DNA of 64,000 nucleotides from Alkalihalobacterium sp048323755 (GCF_048323755.1 NZ_JBLWFS010000005.1:124001-188000), one strand, 5' to 3'; counted from the first letter of the stretch, positions 16,651 to 25,948 are shown. Program-made: numbers and translations. The notes: generated by a model from the letters alone, not told the origin.

Positions 16651-17619
16651 ATGGAGATTAAACAACATCAACCTGTTCCTCTACGTTTCGGTGACAAAAG
16701 GTACCATTCTTGGAACTACCATTTAAGACAACAATTCGGTGAAAAGGTGTTTAAAATACCACTCGATGCTGGCTTTGACTGCCCTAACCGTGATGGTAAG
16801 GTAGCCAGTGGCGGCTGTACGTTTTGCAGTGATCGCGGTTCTGGTGATTTTGCCGGTGATCGAAAAGACGATTTAGTCACACAGTTTCATACGATTAAAG
16901 AACGTATGCACCGGAAATGGAAGAGTGGTAAATATATCGGCTATTTTCAGGCATACAGTAATACGTATGCACCTGTTAGCGAGCTTAGAGAAATGTTTGA
17001 AATTATTTTACAACAAGAAGGTGTGGTCGGGCTTTCGATCGCCACTCGCCCAGACTGCTTGCCTGATGACGTTGTTGACTATTTAGCTGAATTAAACGAA
17101 CGAACTTATTTATGGGTTGAACTTGGCCTACAAACCGTTCATGAACGCACCGGTCTCTTAATAAACCGCGCACATGACTATCAATGTTATATCGATGGTG
17201 TAAATAAACTTAGAAAGCATGGCATCCGGGTATGTGCTCACATCATTAATGGGTTGCCTTTAGAGACGACTGAAATGATGAAGCAAACGGTAGAAGAAGT
17301 TTGTAAATTAGACATCCAAGGAATTAAAATTCACTTGCTTCATTTAATGAAAAAAACGCCAATGGTTAAACAATATGAAAAAGGACTTGTCCAGTTTATG
17401 GATTTCGATGAATACATCAACCTCGTCGTCGACCAAATCGAAATGCTCCCGCCTCACGTCATTATTCATCGTTTAACAGGAGACGGACCAGCCGACATGG
17501 TGATCGGACCGATGTGGAGCCTAAAAAAATGGGATGTCCTCAATGCCATTGAAGCTGAACTCAAACGCCGTGACACATGGCAAGGAAAGTTGTACCGAAA
17601 GGAAGTTGAAATGGAATGA
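16651..17619 (+). CDS. ytqA: radical SAM protein YtqA (MnmL), tRNA wobble-uridine modification
   Basis: A ~322-residue radical SAM protein of the YhcC/YtqA family. FDCPNRDGKVASGGCTFC (residues about 33-50) supplies the cysteines for the 4Fe-4S cluster. GLSIATRPDCLPDDVV, WVELGLQTVHE and AHIINGLPLE are the following barrel motifs of this family. The B. subtilis orthologue has been linked, as MnmL, to conversion of cmnm5s2U towards nm5s2U at position 34 of tRNA. It overlaps ytqB by 4 bp, which supports that pathway. I chose ATG 16651 because AAAGGTG sits 6 nt before it; the GTG at 16642 has no site. Confidence 0.92.
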   Translation: MEIKQHQPVPLRFGDKRYHSWNYHLRQQFGEKVFKIPLDAGFDCPNRDGKVASGGCTFCSDRGSGDFAGDRKDDLVTQFHTIKERMHRKWKSGKYIGYFQAYSNTYAPVSELREMFEIILQQEGVVGLSIATRPDCLPDDVVDYLAELNERTYLWVELGLQTVHERTGLLINRAHDYQCYIDGVNKLRKHGIRVCAHIINGLPLETTEMMKQTVEEVCKLDIQGIKIHLLHLMKKTPMVKQYEKGLVQFMDFDEYINLVVDQIEMLPPHVIIHRLTGDGPADMVIGPMWSLKKWDVLNAIEAELKRRDTWQGKLYRKEVEME

Positions 17620-18188
17620 ATGTAGATGGAATTCTTCCTTATGCCAGAATACTACTAGAAAAAGTGGTTCACAGTGGTGACATTGCTATTGATTGTACGG
17701 CAGGAAATGGTCACGACACATTATTCTTAGCTAAACGAGTCGGAGAAAATGGCCACGTCTATTCTTTTGATATTCAAGAAAAGGCGATTGAAAAAACCAA
17801 AAAGAGAATACAAGACCATGATGTGGAAAAACAAGTAACTCTTCTTCATAAAAGTCATGACCACTTAACGGATTGCATCCCAGAAAATCACCAAGGAAAA
17901 ATAAAAGGAGCGATCTTTAATTTAGGGTATTTACCCGGCGGTGACAAAGAAATTGTAACGAAGCCTGATTCAACACTAGCATCTATTGAACAGCTCTTTC
18001 GTATGTTGGATGCAGGCGGCATAATTGTACTTGTAATCTATCACGGTCATGAACAAGGAAAACTTGAAAAAGCTGCCGTTTTACATTACGCAGAACAACT
18101 AAATCAAGAAGACGCTCATGTACTAAAATACGAATTTATTAATCAAAAAAATAATCCCCCATTTATTGTCGCGATTGAAAAAAGGTAA
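17616..18188 (+). CDS. ytqB: SAM-dependent tRNA methyltransferase YtqB (MnmM)
   Basis: A 190-residue class I methyltransferase. AIDCTAGNGHDTLFLAK (residues about 24-40) is the SAM-binding motif I. GAIFNLGYLPGGDK (about 107-120) holds the NLGYLP motif typical of the YtqB family in place of NPPY. VIYHGHEQG is the further family motif. In B. subtilis this protein (MnmM) was reported to methylate nm5s2U34 in tRNA to mnm5s2U34, the last step after YtqA. Its ATGA start overlaps the ytqA stop, so the two are translationally coupled. Confidence 0.93.
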   Translation: MNVDGILPYARILLEKVVHSGDIAIDCTAGNGHDTLFLAKRVGENGHVYSFDIQEKAIEKTKKRIQDHDVEKQVTLLHKSHDHLTDCIPENHQGKIKGAIFNLGYLPGGDKEIVTKPDSTLASIEQLFRMLDAGGIIVLVIYHGHEQGKLEKAAVLHYAEQLNQEDAHVLKYEFINQKNNPPFIVAIEKR

Positions 18189-18315
18189 ATTACATTATTT
18201 TTTATTTTTCAAACGGTTGACAAGTCTGTGAAGGTGTCATAAAACTATAGTTATCATAAAAAGTCAGAAAATTAGAGATAGAGACCAGTTAATGAATTAG
18301 CGGGGGGAGAAACCT

Positions 18316-18882
18316 ATGACAATATTACAGACCATCCTTGATTATAACGAGACGTTTGTAGAAGAAAAAAAGTACGAAGAATACCAAACGACGAAGTTTC
18401 CAAATAAAAAGTTAGTAATTTTAACTTGTATGGATACTCGCCTTACAGAATTATTACCTCGTGCAATGAACTTAAAAAATGGGGATGCAAAAATTATTAA
18501 AAATGCCGGAGCGGTAATTAGCCACCCATTTGGCAGTATTATGAGAAGTATAATTGTGGCACTTTACGAGTTACAAGCCCAAGAAGTATGTATCATCGGT
18601 CACCATGGCTGCGGAATGGCTGGATTAGAGTCTTCTAGCGTTCTGTCTAAAGCCGAAGATCGCGGTGTCTCAATGGAGAAAGTCGAAACGGTCGCCTTTG
18701 CGGGTATTAATGTGAACGAATGGCTTAAAGGCTTTTCTAAGGTAGAAGAAAGTGTAATGCATAGTGTTGAGATGGTTAGAAAACATCCACTGCTACCACA
18801 GAATACACCGGTCCACGGATTAGTTATTTGTCCTGAAACAGGTAAGTTAGAAATAGTCATCGATGGTTATACATCTTCCTAA
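18316..18882 (+). CDS. ytiB: beta-class carbonic anhydrase, YtiB-like
   Basis: A 188-residue beta-carbonic anhydrase. LTCMDTRLTELL has the first zinc Cys with the Asp-Arg dyad, and IIGHHGCGMAG the His-x2-Cys ligands. NAGAVISHPFGSIMRSI is the conserved active-site segment between them. It interconverts CO2 and bicarbonate in the cytoplasm. The start ATG is preceded by GGGGGGAGAAACCT. It is a single-gene unit with a terminator about 115 bp downstream. The B. subtilis YtiB protein has the same length and motifs. Confidence 0.92.
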   Translation: MTILQTILDYNETFVEEKKYEEYQTTKFPNKKLVILTCMDTRLTELLPRAMNLKNGDAKIIKNAGAVISHPFGSIMRSIIVALYELQAQEVCIIGHHGCGMAGLESSSVLSKAEDRGVSMEKVETVAFAGINVNEWLKGFSKVEESVMHSVEMVRKHPLLPQNTPVHGLVICPETGKLEIVIDGYTSS

Positions 18883-18996
18883 AATGCAACTAGATTCAAA
18901 ATAAACCGAAAGCTCCTCATTTATTTTGAAAAGGAAACATTGTAAGTACATACGATTTGATGTTCCCTTTTTCTAATAAGACAGCTAGACAACAAA

Positions 18997-19032
18997 GCCA
19001 CATTGGATTATAACCCCAATGCGGCATTTTTT
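18997..19032 (+). terminator. terminator after the carbonic anhydrase
   Basis: GCCACATTGG and CCAATGCGGC form a 10-bp stem with one mismatch around a 9-nt loop, followed by ATTTTTTTATATT on the plus strand. Between it and the ytpB stop at 19164 I see nothing further. Confidence 0.75.
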
Positions 19033-19163
19033 TATATTCAATTTTAGCAGACTCAAAGGACGGTATTTCAGTCTGTTAAAATGAATCGGTATAATTAGCC
19101 GTTTCTCTTTTTTTACTGATCATCACCCTACTGTAAACAATCGTCCAGCAACTCTCTAGTTCA

Positions 19164-20222
19164 TCACTTACTTCCTCGACGGTAGACCCAACTATTTAAA
19201 TAGAAGAAAAGTGTAGCCATGCCGCCAAGTCTAATAAACTTCTTGGCTGTATCCTTGACCTTCTTTTGCCCTTGTACCTTCTCATCTGCTAGGTAAATTG
19301 CAACTAAACCTTTATTAATCAAGTAATGAAAGTTTCGATTAGGGAGTTGGTCAATACTCGACTCTGCTTGTTTTACAAAATGACGAAAACGCGAAATGAG
19401 TTCTTCCTCACTTTCATAGTAAAAACAAAAATTTAAGTCTCCGCCGACCCGATCTTCCTCCTGATCAATAAAATAATCTAGCAATATATGTAACCCTTGT
19501 ACATAAGGAAAATAACCATCTCTCACTCGTTGAACCGTCTCTTCCGTAAGACCTTCATTCGTTGCATAAGCCGCAAGACAAAAGATCCCTAAAGTCGAAC
19601 CTGCACAAGCAGAAAACTCAAACCATGACATTTCTGGAACCTTGTCTTTATGTTGGGTAAACCAGTCTTCGAGAAGCGGGACACGGTCCTCTTGTTTAAC
19701 ATGTTTGTAAACTTGAAGGTCACAGTAATATTGACAAAGCTCTAGCATGACAGGCTGAGCCTTTTCAAAGGACGGTAGCTGCTTTAAGACTTGCTGGCAC
19801 GTAAACACTAAGCTACTTAAGTAACCACCATCGTCCTGTTCTTCTCTCAATCGATAATAGTTTACTGGCTCAGTCCCAGGTGTTAAAGCGTGAACCATAG
19901 ATTGATGAAGCGCACGGAAGTCTTCAGGATCTAAAGATGTACTACGATCACATAGGTTATCTAAGTAATCACTAATGGTTTGATACGCAACGATAAACTT
20001 AATAATTTTATTTACTTCTGGCCCTGCCAATAAGCCGTATATACCGCCACCCTCACAATGAAAAGTCTTTGACTCTATACTCATCAATGCTTGTTTTCTT
20101 AGTTCTGGATTCGGAATAGCATCCGCTTTTTCTTTCCATTCCTCTAAATAACGATGAACGGTCGGTATTACATTCCGATAAACACTGTACATCAACGTCC
20201 AAGGCTGACTAGGAATTTTCAA
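19164..20222 (-). CDS. ytpB: tetraprenyl-beta-curcumene synthase YtpB
   Basis: A ~352-residue protein of the DUF2600/YtpB family, all-helical, with no signal peptide. TISDYLDNLCDR (about residue 85) is the Asp-rich metal-binding motif of this unusual class of prenyl cyclase. In B. subtilis YtpB cyclises tetraprenyl (C35) diphosphate to a curcumene, a precursor of sesquarterpenes found in spores. I prefer the TTG at 20222, because GAGGGGGG lies 5-7 nt before it. A GTG at 20237 is possible with a weaker AAGGA. As in B. subtilis it neighbours ytpA and ytqAB. Confidence 0.88.
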   Translation of the reverse strand: MKIPSQPWTLMYSVYRNVIPTVHRYLEEWKEKADAIPNPELRKQALMSIESKTFHCEGGGIYGLLAGPEVNKIIKFIVAYQTISDYLDNLCDRSTSLDPEDFRALHQSMVHALTPGTEPVNYYRLREEQDDGGYLSSLVFTCQQVLKQLPSFEKAQPVMLELCQYYCDLQVYKHVKQEDRVPLLEDWFTQHKDKVPEMSWFEFSACAGSTLGIFCLAAYATNEGLTEETVQRVRDGYFPYVQGLHILLDYFIDQEEDRVGGDLNFCFYYESEEELISRFRHFVKQAESSIDQLPNRNFHYLINKGLVAIYLADEKVQGQKKVKDTAKKFIRLGGMATLFFYLNSWVYRRGSK

Positions 20223-20450
20223 ATTAACCCCCCTCACCAGTTTCTTCCTTTTAATAATAGTACTTTATCATACCCGTTTTTATTATCCAAATCTATTGAC
20301 CCGTGGAAATGCGAAGGTGCCTGAATATCTCATTGCACCCATAGAAAGCAACAACTGTCCTGCTTTGGACTTTGTTTACTAGCCTGAAACAACTTGAGCG
20401 ATAGATCTTTGGCAAAATTCGCCTTATAATATTTCACTTATCGTTTGAAA

Positions 20451-20478
20451 AAGCCTCACCCAATCAAAGGTGAAGCTC
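20451..20478 (-). terminator. ytpA terminator overlapping its stop codon
   Basis: GAGCTTCACC and GGTGAGGCTT (minus strand) pair with two wobbles around an 8-nt loop and run into TTTTTCAAACG. Confidence 0.65.
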
Positions 20479-21243
20479 AGCAAATAGTTTGGCATATTGA
20501 AAAACGTCGTCTCGTTCAGGTTCATTGAATAGCTCATGGTACATCCCATCCCATTCCTTAAACCATTTCTCCGCAATTTTTAACTCATCATACCAAAACC
20601 TAGAAGCTTCATTATCTACAATATGATCGTCACTAGCTTGTATTAAAAGAAGTGGAACATTTGGAAATTTATTTACCTTCTTTTTAGCAATTGCCATTGC
20701 TTTTACAATTTCTTGATACCATCGTAAAGAAACTTTAGTTACTCGTAATTCATCCATCATATACGCTTCTCGGATCTCTGCATTTCTAGTCACGAGATGT
20801 GTCTTCAACCCTGATGGTGCAGTAACACTCGGTAATAGTCGATGCAATGCCTTCGAAGTCATCGTCTTATATTTAGGTGGTTCTTCCGCTAACCTTAATA
20901 ACGGGGATGACAAGATGACCCCATGTAAATCCATTTTCTTTTCCATTAACGTACGAATGGAAACGAGCCCCCCCATACTATGACCTAGCAAATAAATAGG
21001 TAAACCATATAATGCAGCTTCTTTATACCATTCATATACCGTCTCAATATATTGATTAAACGAATCAATATGGCCACGTTTCCCTCGCGTTTTTCCTTGT
21101 CCAGGCAAGTCTCCCATCACGATATGAAAGCCAGCCTCCTGCCACTGTTTTCTTAACCAGCCGTATCTGCCATGGTGCTCCCCGGCTCCATGTACGATTA
21201 CGATAACCCCTTTTGGTTGTTGACTACATTCCCATTTCCACAT
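20464..21243 (-). CDS. ytpA: lysophospholipase-like alpha/beta hydrolase YtpA
   Basis: A 259-residue serine hydrolase of the monoglyceride lipase/lysophospholipase group. VIVHGAGEHHGRYGW gives the oxyanion hole. LLGHSMGGLVSI carries the nucleophile Ser, QASDDHIVD the Asp, and MYHELFNEPERD the His. In B. subtilis YtpA is a phospholipase required for formation of the lysophospholipid antibiotic bacilysocin. It has no signal peptide and so is probably cytoplasmic or peripherally membrane-bound. It is transcribed alone between ytoA (divergent) and ytpB. Confidence 0.9.
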   Translation of the reverse strand: MWKWECSQQPKGVIVIVHGAGEHHGRYGWLRKQWQEAGFHIVMGDLPGQGKTRGKRGHIDSFNQYIETVYEWYKEAALYGLPIYLLGHSMGGLVSIRTLMEKKMDLHGVILSSPLLRLAEEPPKYKTMTSKALHRLLPSVTAPSGLKTHLVTRNAEIREAYMMDELRVTKVSLRWYQEIVKAMAIAKKKVNKFPNVPLLLIQASDDHIVDNEASRFWYDELKIAEKWFKEWDGMYHELFNEPERDDVFQYAKLFAELHL

Positions 21244-21403
21244 ATTAATCCCCTTTCTCTCTATTTTTTTCCCCCAGCATTTGCTAAACTAAACGTATTG
21301 TATCAGGAGATATGATGGTGTTTATTATATTTATGTCAGATCTTCGCCTCATTGTCATCTTAAATCTTTTTATCATTTATTAGTTTAAAAGGAGTTGTTT
21401 TCT

Positions 21404-21919
21404 TTGATCTATCCATATAACGGTAAAACACCAGATATTGCCGAGTCAGCATTTATCGCAGACTTTGTTACAGTTACGGGTGATGTGAAAATTGGAGAGG
21501 AAACGAGCATTTGGTTTAACTCCGTCATCCGTGGTGATGTAGCCCCTACCATCATTGGTGACCGAGTCAATGTACAAGATAATTCAGTTCTGCATCAAAG
21601 CCCAAACAATCCCCTTATTATTGAAAATGACGTTACAGTAGGTCATCAAGTGATTTTACATAGTTGTATTCTACGCAAAAATGCACTTATCGGAATGGGA
21701 TCGATTGTACTTGATGGAGCAGAAGTCGGTGAAGGAGCTTTTATCGGTGCTGGAAGTCTCGTTCCCCAAGGAAAAGTCATTCCACCCAACAGTCTTGCGT
21801 TCGGACGCCCTGCAAAAGTGGTACGTGAACTAACAGAAGAAGATCGTAAAGACATGGCCCGCATTCGTAGAGAATATGTGGAAAAAGGACAGTACTATAA
21901 AAGTTTGCAGAAAAAGTAA
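21404..21919 (+). CDS. ytoA: gamma-carbonic-anhydrase-like hexapeptide-repeat protein YtoA
   Basis: A ~171-residue left-handed beta-helix protein. Isoleucine/valine-centred hexapeptides run from about residue 20 to 135, and NSVIRGDV, NVQDNSVLHQ and VTVGHQVILHSC supply the zinc-ligand histidines of the gamma-CA fold. A C-terminal helix closes the trimer. Family members bind metal and may hydrate CO2, but activity of this subgroup is often weak. TTG at 21404 is chosen as start because AAAGGAG is 9 nt before it. An upstream in-frame TTG at 21395 overlaps that site. Confidence 0.9.
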   Translation: MIYPYNGKTPDIAESAFIADFVTVTGDVKIGEETSIWFNSVIRGDVAPTIIGDRVNVQDNSVLHQSPNNPLIIENDVTVGHQVILHSCILRKNALIGMGSIVLDGAEVGEGAFIGAGSLVPQGKVIPPNSLAFGRPAKVVRELTEEDRKDMARIRREYVEKGQYYKSLQKK

Positions 21920-21938
21920 ACTGAGTAAATCATTATGG

Positions 21939-21995
21939 GTAAGGGAGTTTTAACATAAAGATTTAACAAAACCTTCCTTTCCCTTACGTTTTTTT
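21939..21995 (+). terminator. ytoA terminator
   Basis: GTAAGGG (21939-21945) pairs with CCCTTAC (21981-21987), with an inner TTTT/AAAA pairing and a long loop. It is followed by GTTTTTTTC. Confidence 0.6.
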
Positions 21996-22044
21996 CTTCA
22001 ACGAACGCCCCATTTACTCAATTATGAAATTACCACCAACATCT

Positions 22045-22125
22045 CTACGCTTTTTTATCTAGTCCCTTTAGCCAATATTTAACTAAATAATTCGATATAT
22101 ATGCAGTTAAAGGAATAACTGCTAT
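22045..22125 (-). pseudogene. possible C-terminal remnant of a membrane-protein gene
   Basis: The minus strand reads AVIPLTAYISNYLVKYWLKG then LDKKA and a stop at 22045-22047, with an in-frame stop just upstream and no start codon. It looks like the end of a membrane protein: a hydrophobic segment then a basic tail. The fragment is too short to name. It may be chance coding in AT-rich DNA. The rest of the 21920-22613 gap holds the ytoA terminator and the tandem repeat. Confidence 0.3.
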
Positions 22126-22210
22126 TTAAGCTATGAAACTAGTCAGAAATATAGGAGATAAAGACATTGAAGCAGTCTTGTCATAAAACTTTAAGTAAGA
22201 GAGCGACGTT

Positions 22211-22301
22211 TTTTTGTCTGAACGATGTTTTATTAGCCAAATTTAGGTTTTTATTGTCCGATTTAAAATTTTATTGTCCGATTTCGCGTTTTTATTGTCC
22301 A
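22211..22301. repeat. 20-bp tandem repeat, about five units
   Basis: TTATTGTCCG begins at 22251 and 22271, with TTATTGTCCA at 22292. Degenerate copies TATTAGCCAA (22231) and TTTTTGTCTG (22211) hold the same 20-bp register. Units end in ATTT(A/C)-rich spacers. The array lies upstream of the PAP2 gene, with no coding potential. Confidence 0.75.
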
Positions 22302-22613
22302 AATTGTATCATCGCTTTTAGGGTGTAAGTTTAATTGATTTTCTTTTATACAAAGTTACATTAAGAAACACACTAGGATTAAACTTGATCGTGTTGTGTT
22401 TTTCCTCCCCCTTTTTCTTCTCTATTAACTCCCCCACTCGCTTTCTTTCGTCAGTATTTGCAGAAAAATGAGGAATATCATTAAGGTTTCTTTACGTTTA
22501 TTAACTATTTTTTAAAAATTCCTTCATATTAAGAAAACAAATAATTGCTACAATTTTATTAACAATATTTACCGAGTGCCATAGGGCAACTTCCTTAGGA
22601 AAGAGGGTTTCGT

Positions 22614-23153
22614 ATGGATCGATCCAAACAATGGTTTTACCAAACGGATTGTAACTTGTTTTATTTTTTCAACGAGAAAAGTCGTTCCAAAGGTTCTTTT
22701 CTTTTCATGAACTACATTACACATTTAGGAGGAGCCACTTTTACGGTAGGCAGCACCGTTATCCTTTGTATGCTACTCGCTGCTCCATTCCAACCCACGG
22801 CATTTGCAGCAGCGCTGGCCTTAACTCTTAGTCATGCCGTTGTCGTAATCGTAAAGAAAGGGTACCACAGAAAGCGCCCTTACCTCGTCTTACCAAATAC
22901 TAATGTAGTTAAAAACCCGTTCAAGGATCATTCCTTTCCTTCAGGACATACGACAGCAATCTTCTCAGTGGTAACACCATATATTCTTTTTAATCCTATG
23001 CTTTCCCTTCTTTTGTTACCTATTGCCATATTAGTAGGCCTATCTAGAATATTTCTAGGACTACATTATCCTTCTGATGTGGTCGTTGGAGCTTTACTTG
23101 GGTTTTCTAGTGCATTTTTGACGACTATTTTCATGAATTACTGGTTCTATTAG
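22614..23153 (+). CDS. PAP2-family membrane phosphatase
   Basis: A 179-residue polytopic protein with about four or five membrane segments and the three acid-phosphatase motifs: KKGYHRKRPY, SFPSGHTTA and SRIFLGLHYPSDVVVG, the last containing the catalytic His. Proteins of this type dephosphorylate undecaprenyl diphosphate or phosphatidylglycerol phosphate at the outer membrane face. The next gene, 42 bp downstream, is a glycosyltransferase, so a role in lipid or glycolipid turnover is plausible. The start ATG follows AAAGAGGGTTTCGT. Confidence 0.9.
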   Translation: MDRSKQWFYQTDCNLFYFFNEKSRSKGSFLFMNYITHLGGATFTVGSTVILCMLLAAPFQPTAFAAALALTLSHAVVVIVKKGYHRKRPYLVLPNTNVVKNPFKDHSFPSGHTTAIFSVVTPYILFNPMLSLLLLPIAILVGLSRIFLGLHYPSDVVVGALLGFSSAFLTTIFMNYWFY

Positions 23154-23195
23154 TTTACTAACCTTTAATGAAGGAATGATGTAGGAGGTCTATAA

Positions 23196-24353
23196 ATGAA
23201 AATTGCTTTATTTACTGATACATTTACTCCACAAGTAAACGGTGTAGCTCGAACCTTACAACGCCTAGTTCAGCACTTTGAGCATCGAAATGTACCTTAT
23301 CAATTATTTGTTCCTGAAACCATTCAGCAAAGCGACATGTACTCTAATCATATTCACTCATTTTTCAGTTTACCTTTTTTCTTGTATCCAGAATGTCGGA
23401 TGGCCCTTCCCAACCCATTTACCATTCGGCAACAGATGGACAGCTTCAAACCCGACCTCATTCATATTACAACTCCGTTTAATATCGGCTTAAGCGGACT
23501 CCATTATGGAAAAAAACATAGTATTCCGATGGTTGGCTCGTACCACACTCATTTCGATCACTACTTAAAATACTATAAACTCACCTTTATGTCAGAGTGG
23601 TTATGGAAATTTATGAAATGGTTTTATTCTCATTTTCATAAGACCTTTGTACCTTCCCAAGAAACGAAGACACATCTAACTAAACGGGGATTTACAAATA
23701 TTGAACTTTGGACTCGTGGTGTAGACTGTTTTCAGTTCAGTCCTAAAGAAAAAGATTTCAGTTTATACGAGCGTTTTAACATACGTAACAAGTATGTCCT
23801 TCTGTATGTGGGAAGAATGGCTCCTGAAAAAGATTTAGACACATTACGCTTAGTTATGGAACAACTTCCAGGACACCTAAGGAATGAAGTTCATTGGATC
23901 TATGTTGGGGATGGTCCACTGTTAAATGACTATAAAGAACGCTTCAATGAAAACATTTCATTCACTGGTTATTTAACTGGTAATGAGTTAGCTTCGATCT
24001 ATGCATTAGCAGACTTATTTGTTTTCCCGTCCACTACTGAAACATTCGGCAATGTCGTTTTAGAAGCTTTAGCATCAGGAACACCGGCAATTGTCGCTAA
24101 CAAAGGCGGCGTCACTGAGATTGTAGGTCATGAAAAAACAGGATTAATTTGTGAAGCTAAAAAACCACAATCCTTTATTATGGCTATTGAAAAACTATTA
24201 AACGACCCTACACTTCGCTTACAAATGGGCTACGAAGCTAGAAAGTATGCCAGAACTCAATCATGGGAAGCTATCTTTGACAACCTTCTTATCCAATATG
24301 AGAAAGCTTACGAAATGTCTCGTTCACACATTAAACTAGCTTCTTCTAACTAA
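23196..24353 (+). CDS. family 4 glycosyltransferase
   Basis: A 385-residue GT-B glycosyltransferase of family GT4. The N-terminal domain begins MKIALFTDTFTPQVNGVARTL, with the Gly-rich acceptor loop. The C-terminal domain has VLLYVGRMAPEKDLDTL and the E-x7-E motif TETFGNVVLEALASGTPAIV, binding the nucleotide sugar. Close relatives transfer mannose or glucose to diacylglycerol or phosphatidylinositol. Here the donor and acceptor are unknown. It is co-oriented with the PAP2 gene and probably in one operon. GTAGGAGGTCTATAA precedes the ATG. Confidence 0.9.
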   Translation: MKIALFTDTFTPQVNGVARTLQRLVQHFEHRNVPYQLFVPETIQQSDMYSNHIHSFFSLPFFLYPECRMALPNPFTIRQQMDSFKPDLIHITTPFNIGLSGLHYGKKHSIPMVGSYHTHFDHYLKYYKLTFMSEWLWKFMKWFYSHFHKTFVPSQETKTHLTKRGFTNIELWTRGVDCFQFSPKEKDFSLYERFNIRNKYVLLYVGRMAPEKDLDTLRLVMEQLPGHLRNEVHWIYVGDGPLLNDYKERFNENISFTGYLTGNELASIYALADLFVFPSTTETFGNVVLEALASGTPAIVANKGGVTEIVGHEKTGLICEAKKPQSFIMAIEKLLNDPTLRLQMGYEARKYARTQSWEAIFDNLLIQYEKAYEMSRSHIKLASSN

Positions 24354-24360
24354 GAAAAAC

Positions 24361-24546
24361 GAAAGGCGCTTAAAGCTAGACTAGAAAAATGCAAACGCCC
24401 GTTTAGCGACGGACGGACTGGAGCTCACCGTATGAGATAAAGGAAACACGGTGTGATCGCTAGGGAGCCGATGTTGAATTATCGCAAGGAGGTGAACGAA
24501 GTCTCGCTAGTCGCTGAGTGCTGGAGCTAGACATCTTCAAAAAGTT
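24361..24546. repeat. dispersed ~180-bp intergenic element, full-length copy
   Basis: The stretch from GAAAGGCGC to GGAGCTAGACATCTTCAAAAAG is GC-richer than its surroundings. It contains CGCCCGTTTAGCGACGGACG and a Shine-Dalgarno-like AAGGAGGTGAACGAAG but no coding frame. A shortened version sits behind pckA at 28654. I recall similar elements in intergenic regions of other Bacillus genomes; that is memory, not a search. Confidence 0.6.
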
Positions 24547-24563
24547 ATACATTCTTACCACCA

Positions 24564-24597
24564 AAAGAAAGGAGTGGGAAATCCCACTCCTTTCTTT
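24564..24597. terminator. bidirectional terminator between glycosyltransferase and metK
   Basis: AAAGAAAGGAGTGGGA and its exact complement TCCCACTCCTTTCTTT flank a 2-nt centre. Flanking A and T tracts suit both strands. It lies 7 nt beyond the metK stop. Confidence 0.85.
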
Positions 24598-24603
24598 CCT
24601 ATA

Positions 24604-25806
24604 TTATAGAGCTTCCGTTTTTAAAACATCGGCTTTATCTGTTTGCTCCCAAGGAAGATCAATATCATTACGTCCAAAGTGACCGTAAGCAGCTGTTTGC
24701 TTATAGATCGGACGGCGAAGATCTAACATTTTAATGATACCAGCTGGACGAAGGTCAAAGTGTTTACGAACAAGTACGACTAATACTTCTTCTGATACTT
24801 TGCCTGTTCCAAACGTATCAACAGCGATAGATACTGGTTGTGCGACACCAATGGCATAAGCAAGTTGTACTTCACAACGGTCTGCCAAACCAGCAGCGAC
24901 GATATTTTTAGCTACATAGCGAGCAGCATATGCACCAGAACGGTCAACTTTTGTTGGATCCTTACCTGAGAATGCTCCCCCACCATGACGAGCATAACCA
25001 CCATACGTGTCAACGATAATCTTACGCCCTGTTAAACCAGCATCTCCTTGAGGTCCACCAATTACGAAACGCCCCGTCGGATTAATGAAGTATTTTGTTT
25101 CGTCATCAATTAACTCAGCTGGTACTACCGGTTTAATGACATACTCTTTAAGATTACGCTGAATTTGCTCTAACGATACTTCAGGGTGATGTTGAGTCGA
25201 AATAACAATTGTATCAATACGTACAGGCTTTCCATTCTCGTCATATTCCACTGTTACTTGCGTTTTTCCATCGGGACGTAAATAAGGAAGAATTTCATCT
25301 TTACGTACTTCTGTTAGGCGACGAGCTAATTTATGTGCTAAAGAAATCGGAAGCGGCATTAATTCTTCCGTTTCATTATCTGCGTAACCAAACATTAACC
25401 CTTGGTCTCCTGCACCGATTGCTTCAATTTCTTCATCTGACATTTGGCCTTCACGAGCTTCAAGTGCTTGGTTAACCCCTTGAGCAATATCTGCTGATTG
25501 CTCATCGATTGAAGTTAATACTGCACATGTTTCAGAATCAAAACCATACTTCGCTCGCGTGTAACCAATATTTTGAACCGTTTCACGAACGATCTTCGGA
25601 ATATCAACGTATGTACTTGTCGTGATTTCACCAGCTACAAGTACTAACCCTGTAGTTACTGAAGTTTCACAAGCTACACGTGCATTCGCATCATTTGTTA
25701 AGATTGCATCTAAAATTGCATCCGAAATTTGGTCACAAATTTTATCTGGATGCCCTTCTGTCACTGATTCTGAAGTGAATAAGCGACGACTTTTCTTTTC
25801 TACCAT
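24604..25806 (-). CDS. metK: S-adenosylmethionine synthetase
   Basis: A 400-residue methionine adenosyltransferase. FTSESVTEGHPDKICDQISDA is the N-terminal substrate loop. GAGDQGLMFGYA and GGGAFSGKDPTKVDRSGAYA are the ATP-binding signatures. It makes SAM from ATP and methionine in the cytoplasm. Length is standard. A SAM-I riboswitch controls it. As in B. subtilis, metK lies divergent from pckA, although here a small membrane-protein gene sits between them. The ATG is preceded by AAAAGGAGG with 10-nt spacing. Confidence 0.98.
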   Translation of the reverse strand: MVEKKSRRLFTSESVTEGHPDKICDQISDAILDAILTNDANARVACETSVTTGLVLVAGEITTSTYVDIPKIVRETVQNIGYTRAKYGFDSETCAVLTSIDEQSADIAQGVNQALEAREGQMSDEEIEAIGAGDQGLMFGYADNETEELMPLPISLAHKLARRLTEVRKDEILPYLRPDGKTQVTVEYDENGKPVRIDTIVISTQHHPEVSLEQIQRNLKEYVIKPVVPAELIDDETKYFINPTGRFVIGGPQGDAGLTGRKIIVDTYGGYARHGGGAFSGKDPTKVDRSGAYAARYVAKNIVAAGLADRCEVQLAYAIGVAQPVSIAVDTFGTGKVSEEVLVVLVRKHFDLRPAGIIKMLDLRRPIYKQTAAYGHFGRNDIDLPWEQTDKADVLKTEAL

Positions 25807-25948
25807 CTAACAGTATCCTCCTTTTACACATCTTTTAGAGTGAATACAATCCTATACTAGTAGCTTCCCCTTAAAATGTGTTAAATATTGATACGGCACT
25901 CATTCCCTCACCATTGTGAGTAAAATTTAAGACATGTATAGTCATGAA

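Noticed and set aside
22211..22301. CRISPR array
   Set aside because: The units are directly tandem with ~10-nt variable parts and there are no cas genes; spacers are far too short.
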